Source: JAJFVC01 sp039698075 (GTDB lineage: Bacteria > Planctomycetota > Planctomycetia > Pirellulales > Thermoguttaceae). From it: a DNA stretch of 34,491 nucleotides. The position numbers and the translations under genes are program-made. Location of the stretch: positions 1 through 34,491 of the forward strand of contig JBDKTJ010000026.1 in the NCBI GenBank assembly GCA_039698075.1, read 5' to 3'. Numbering within the stretch: the stretch's first letter is position 1; each line of letters opens with the position of its first letter. Shown here piece after piece: positions 32,755-34,491 of the stretch. A model generated the notes under the pieces. The model worked only from the letters and a program-made list of their open reading frames with translations, was not told the DNA's origin and did no database searches.

Positions 32755-34491
32755 TCAGGCGCTCTTCCAACGACGATCGTGACGCGGCGGCTCTTGCTCT
32801 TCCTCGCCCTCAAAATCTTCCTCGACGACGTCGTCGTCCGCCTCCGCCTCGTCTTCCCCCAAATCTTCATCCTCGAAGGGCGGCTCGTCGTCCTCGTCCT
32901 GATCCGCGTCGTCGTCGATCTCCTCGTCGATCGGCTCGTCTTCGCCCTGTGCTTCCGCGTCGTCCGCCGAAGCGTCCTCATCGTCCACGGGCTGAACGTC
33001 TCGTTTGGCATCGGTCAGGAGGATCTTCGCATTGCGTCGCGGCGGAACGGGCGGCGCGACCGCGGCCGATCCGGTCTGATCGCCGCTCATCTGCTCCCAT
33101 TGTTCGACGGTGATGAGGATTTCTCGCGCTTGCGAGCCGTTGTACGGTCCCACAATGCCGTCTTCGGCCATGAAGTCGATCAGTCGGGCGGCGCGTCCGT
33201 AACCGATGCCCAGCGAACGCTGCAACAGCGAGACGCTGCCTCGCCCTTCGCGCACGACGATGTCGATCGCCGACTCGTACAGTTCGTCGCGGTCGCTGAG
33301 TTTCTGACCGTCGCCGGACGACTGCGTCTTGAGCTGGACCAACTCCTTGACGAACTGCGGTTCGGAGGTGCCCACCGCGTCGATGATCCGCGAAATCTCG
33401 TCGTCGCTCACGTAGGTGCCTTGGCCGCGAAGCAGGGTGCTGATGTCGGGACACAGGAACAACATGTCGCCATTGCCCAACAGTTTGTCGGCGCCCATCT
33501 CGTCGAGCACCACGCGGCTGTCGGTGCGGCTGGCCACTTGAAAAGCGATTCTCGCAGGCAAGTTCGATTTGATCAGGCCGGTGATGACGTCGACGGTCGG
33601 CTTTTGGGTGGCCAAGACCAGGTGAATGCCGACCGCCCGGCTCTTTTGGGCCAAACGAATGATGTGCCCTTCGACCTCCTTGGCGGCGGTCATCATCAGG
33701 TCGGCCAACTCGTCGGCGACCAGCACGATGTAGGGCATGTGCGTCGGGATCTGTCTGCGTTCCTCGTCGTCTTCCGGCTGGATGCGCTCCATCAACTCTT
33801 CTTCGCCCAACTGGTTGTAGACGCTGATGTGGCGCACCCCGGCGCGGGCCAGCAGATGATAGCGTTCCTCCATTTTCTCGACGGCCCAGCCCAAAATCGC
33901 CTCCGCCTTGCGCATGTCCGTCACGACGGGGTGCATCAAGTGCGGCAGGCATTTGTATTGGCTCAGCTCGACCATCTTCGGATCGACCATCAACATGCGA
34001 ACTTCGTCGGGCCGGCGCGTCATCAGCATCGAGACGATGATCGAGTTCAAGCAGACGCTCTTGCCCGTGCCCGTGCGCCCGGCGATCAACAGGTGCGGCA
34101 GCGTGGTCAGATCGACGATCAGCGGGCTGCCGGCCACGTCTTTGCCGAGATAGATCGGGATGCGCATCTTCGCGACTTTGCCGCTGGCCTCTTCCATCAC
34201 TTCGCGCAAATGGACCAGTTGCCGCTGACTGTTGGGCACTTCGATGCCGACCGTGTTTTTGCCGGGCAGCGGCGCGACGATGCGCACGCTCGGCACTCGC
34301 AACGCGATGGCCAGATCGTCGGCCAGTCCGGTGATGCGGCTCAATCGCAGGCCGGCCTCCAGCTCCACCTCGAACTGCGCGATGACCGGGCCGGTTTGAA
34401 TCTCCACCACGCGAACGTTGAACCCGAAGTCGGCGAACGTTTTTTCGAGAATCTTCGCCTTGCGGCGAACGTCTTTCTCTTGCTCGTCGAA
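32755..34491 (-). CDS. ftsK: DNA translocase FtsK/SpoIIIE, N-terminal part outside window
   Basis: The frame is open from the window edge (34491) to TGA at 32755, 578 residues. The N-terminal membrane region and linker are missing. Present: the alpha-domain start (RRKAKILEKTFADFGFNVRVVEIQTGPV), Walker A AGRTGTGKSVCLNSI, the RecA-like motor with VDPKMVELSQY and LPHLMHPVVTDM, Walker B PYIVLVADELADLMM, LVLATQKPTVDVITGLIKSN, and the gamma winged helix that reads KOPS/SRS orienting sequences (ELYESAIDIVVREGRGSVSLLQRSLGIGYGRAARLIDFMAEDGIVG). In most homologues the protein ends soon after gamma. Here about 100 more residues follow, with a run dominated by Asp and Glu and a basic end (PPRHDRRWKSA). 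It moves chromosomal DNA during division. Confidence 0.96.
   Translation of the reverse strand, partial: FDEQEKDVRRKAKILEKTFADFGFNVRVVEIQTGPVIAQFEVELEAGLRLSRITGLADDLAIALRVPSVRIVAPLPGKNTVGIEVPNSQRQLVHLREVMEEASGKVAKMRIPIYLGKDVAGSPLIVDLTTLPHLLIAGRTGTGKSVCLNSIIVSMLMTRRPDEVRMLMVDPKMVELSQYKCLPHLMHPVVTDMRKAEAILGWAVEKMEERYHLLARAGVRHISVYNQLGEEELMERIQPEDDEERRQIPTHMPYIVLVADELADLMMTAAKEVEGHIIRLAQKSRAVGIHLVLATQKPTVDVITGLIKSNLPARIAFQVASRTDSRVVLDEMGADKLLGNGDMLFLCPDISTLLRGQGTYVSDDEISRIIDAVGTSEPQFVKELVQLKTQSSGDGQKLSDRDELYESAIDIVVREGRGSVSLLQRSLGIGYGRAARLIDFMAEDGIVGPYNGSQAREILITVEQWEQMSGDQTGSAAVAPPVPPRRNAKILLTDAKRDVQPVDDEDASADDAEAQGEDEPIDEEIDDDADQDEDDEPPFEDEDLGEDEAEADDDVVEEDFEGEEEQEPPRHDRRWKSA

Overview
The window is about 34.5 kb of roughly 60 % G+C chromosomal DNA and looks like a planctomycete (Planctomycetota, perhaps Pirellulales-like). 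The evidence is a PEP-CTERM protein (exosortase sorting), a squalene-hopene cyclase, a GTP-dependent PEP carboxykinase, Tat-exported peptidases, sparse operons and a split P-protein glycine cleavage gene. The assignment is an inference; there is no rRNA or marker phylogeny here. No transposase, integrase, phage gene or CRISPR array was seen.

Left part (1-19.8 kb), mostly housekeeping. gcvPB (partial, minus) and a class I methyltransferase (minus) stand back to back with a znuABC-like metal ABC transporter (plus; the genes overlap by a few bases). The transporter converges, with 7 bases between stop codons, on a feoB gene that is transcribed behind a DtxR-type regulator carrying its own C-terminal FeoA domain. 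Diverging from the regulator is a 1039-residue protein that fuses a complete GTP-type PEP carboxykinase to a complete class I aminotransferase. A cytoplasmic three-PAS histidine kinase without an adjacent response regulator follows. Then comes leuA, preceded by what reads as a classical leucine attenuator: a promoter, a 20-residue leader peptide with eight leucines, an antiterminator pairing and an intrinsic terminator. A Tat-exported oligoendopeptidase F, a small unknown exported protein and squalene-hopene cyclase complete this part.

Middle part (20.3-27.4 kb), a tRNA-Arg(TCG) gene and then a 7-kb arsenic/thiol-redox island on the minus strand. In transcription order: arsR2, acr3 (arsenite efflux), arsR1, a CxxC carboxymuconolactone-decarboxylase/AhpD-like protein with a Cys-rich tail, a GcvH-like lipoyl carrier, an OsmC-like protein, a TM0996-type thioredoxin-fold protein, two DGC-domain proteins, two exported ArsF-like CxxC proteins, and an ArsG/CcdA-like membrane protein. 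Both arsR genes have recognisable sigma70-like promoters. The ten-gene arsR1 transcription unit is the strongest candidate for a poorly described system: it contains a chain of dithiol proteins from the cytoplasm through a CcdA-type membrane protein to exported CxxC proteins, plus a lipoyl carrier away from any glycine cleavage genes.

Right part (27.4-34.5 kb), mixed accessory genes. There is a PEP-CTERM exported protein with a possible glycosidase-like fold, a 690-base gene-free stretch, a divergent DUF1990 / NAD(P)-binding epimerase-like pair, a GNAT-like protein of unknown role with an 18-bp perfect palindrome upstream, and the C-terminal three quarters of an FtsK/SpoIIIE DNA translocase that ends in an unusual long acidic tail.
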